From positions 62,001 to 126,000 of the forward strand of contig NZ_FOTD01000005.1 in the NCBI RefSeq assembly GCF_900114465.1: a stretch of 64,000 nucleotides of DNA. Direction: 5' to 3'. The notes under the pieces were generated by a model. It saw nothing but the letters and a program-made list of their open reading frames with translations. It was not told the DNA's origin and did no database searches. Made by a program: the position numbers and the translations under genes. Positions 63,408 through 64,000 of the stretch are shown here, piece by piece. The stretch's first letter is position 1; each line of letters starts with the position of its first letter. Origin of the DNA: Trichococcus palustris (GTDB taxonomy: Bacteria > Bacillota > Bacilli > Lactobacillales > Aerococcaceae).

Positions 63408-64000
63408 GCTGATGTGGTTTCTGTATAGTCCGACGACTTTTCCCAGTATATGCACGTTGTCCAAAATGATGGGGTCCATGGTCGGGTTTTCCGGTTGCAG
63501 ACGGAAATAGCCATTTTCCTTGAAGAATCGCTTGCACGTTGCCTCATCATCATCGGTCAGCGCAATGACGATATCGCCATTCTCAGCGCTGGCTTGTTGT
63601 CTGACGATGACGGAGTCGCCGTCGTAGATGCCCGCGTCGATCATGCTTTCGCCGCGAATCTTCAGCATGAATAAGCTGCCTGATACCGTTTTTAAATCTG
63701 GCGGCACTGGGAAGTAGTCGGTTGCCTCTTCTACAGCCAAAATCGGTTCACCGGCAGTGACGGTTCCCAGTAAAGGCATTTTATCCGATAGGATACCCAA
63801 CTTATCCAACCCGGCTTGCGTCAATTCGATTGCTCTTGGTTTTGTCGGATCGCGTTGGATGAACCCATTTTTTTCTAATCGGGATAAATGGCCATGTACA
63901 GTGGATGTCGATGACAAATGAACGGCATTCCCTATTTCCCGCACGGTAGGAGGGTATCCTTTACCTTGTACCTCTTCATAGATGTATTGGAGAACTTCCA
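63405..64000 (-). CDS. lexA: SOS repressor LexA (5' end outside the window)
   Basis: About 198 codons are visible. The winged helix ([32 protein letters not shown]) is followed by the self-cleavage site in [11 protein letters not shown] and by the catalytic serine and lysine in [14 protein letters not shown] and EATCKRFF. LexA represses DNA-damage genes and cuts itself when RecA is active. The first few codons, the promoter and its SOS box lie beyond the right edge. recN at the left edge is a usual SOS gene. Confidence 0.95.
   Translation of the reverse strand, partial: EVLQYIYEEVQGKGYPPTVREIGNAVHLSSTSTVHGHLSRLEKNGFIQRDPTKPRAIELTQAGLDKLGILSDKMPLLGTVTAGEPILAVEEATDYFPVPPDLKTVSGSLFMLKIRGESMIDAGIYDGDSVIVRQQASAENGDIVIALTDDDEATCKRFFKENGYFRLQPENPTMDPIILDNVHILGKVVGLYRNHIS

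Noticed and set aside
1-64000. CRISPR arrays, rRNA genes, prophage or replication origin
   Set aside because: I saw no spaced direct repeats, no rRNA sequence, no phage structural genes and no cluster of DnaA boxes.

Overview
The window is a chromosomal stretch of a low- to mid-GC Gram-positive bacterium of the order Lactobacillales. The evidence is a single fabT-fabH-acpP-fabK-fabD-fabG-fabF-accB-fabZ-accC-accD-accA locus with a FabT box, a class B RNase P RNA behind gpsB, T-box leaders on hisS-aspS and glyQS, a DUF3013-prmA-rsmE-relA-dtd order, and strong SD sequences before TTG, GTG and ATG starts. The moderate GC content suggests Carnobacteriaceae, perhaps Trichococcus; this is inference without a search.

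Layout. 1-4.5 kb: the 3' end of recN, glpQ-type phosphodiesterase, miaA, hflX and a YnbB-like PLP enzyme. 4.6-8.8 kb: an accessory-looking stretch with an FRG-domain protein, a small helical protein, two identical tRNA-Arg(TCT) genes each with its own promoter, and three small genes. 9.0-18.8 kb: the complete type II fatty-acid synthesis and acetyl-CoA carboxylase locus, with a near-consensus promoter and a perfect FabT palindrome in front. 18.8-20.7 kb: a TPR-like protein, a cold-shock protein and an RNase H-like protein. 20.8-26.1 kb: an oxidoreductase cluster (SDR, NAD(P)H-binding protein, aldo/keto reductase, two zinc alcohol dehydrogenases) with three promoters that have the 19-bp spacer typical of MerR control, although no merR gene is in the window.

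26.2-37.2 kb: RlmL-like methyltransferase, rnpB and gpsB on the minus strand; DNA glycosylase, DUF3013, prmA, rsmE and deoC; relA/spoT homologue and dtd; and a three-SH3b N-acetylmuramoyl-L-alanine amidase. 37.3-39.4 kb: an IS200/IS605-type element with an apparently intact tnpB but a tnpA broken by one in-frame stop. 39.5-49.3 kb: T-box hisS-aspS, nfo, lemA-TPM pair, pyruvate,water dikinase regulator, Fur-family regulator, rpsU, phoH, ybeY and dgkA. 49.4-64 kb: era, recO, T-box glyQS with an unrecognised 80-codon gene in the leader transcript, an apparently gene-free stretch of about 0.8 kb, obgE, an OatA-like O-acetyltransferase, rnz, lapA-type protein, recJ, apt and the truncated lexA.

Most of the window is conserved housekeeping DNA in the usual order. 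The parts that stand out are the FRG module beside the tRNA-Arg pair, the MerR-box oxidoreductase cluster, the T-box-controlled small gene before glyQ, an operator-like palindrome at the relA promoter, and the IS element whose transposase is dead while its TnpB nuclease frame remains open. I see no CRISPR array, prophage, rRNA operon or replication origin.
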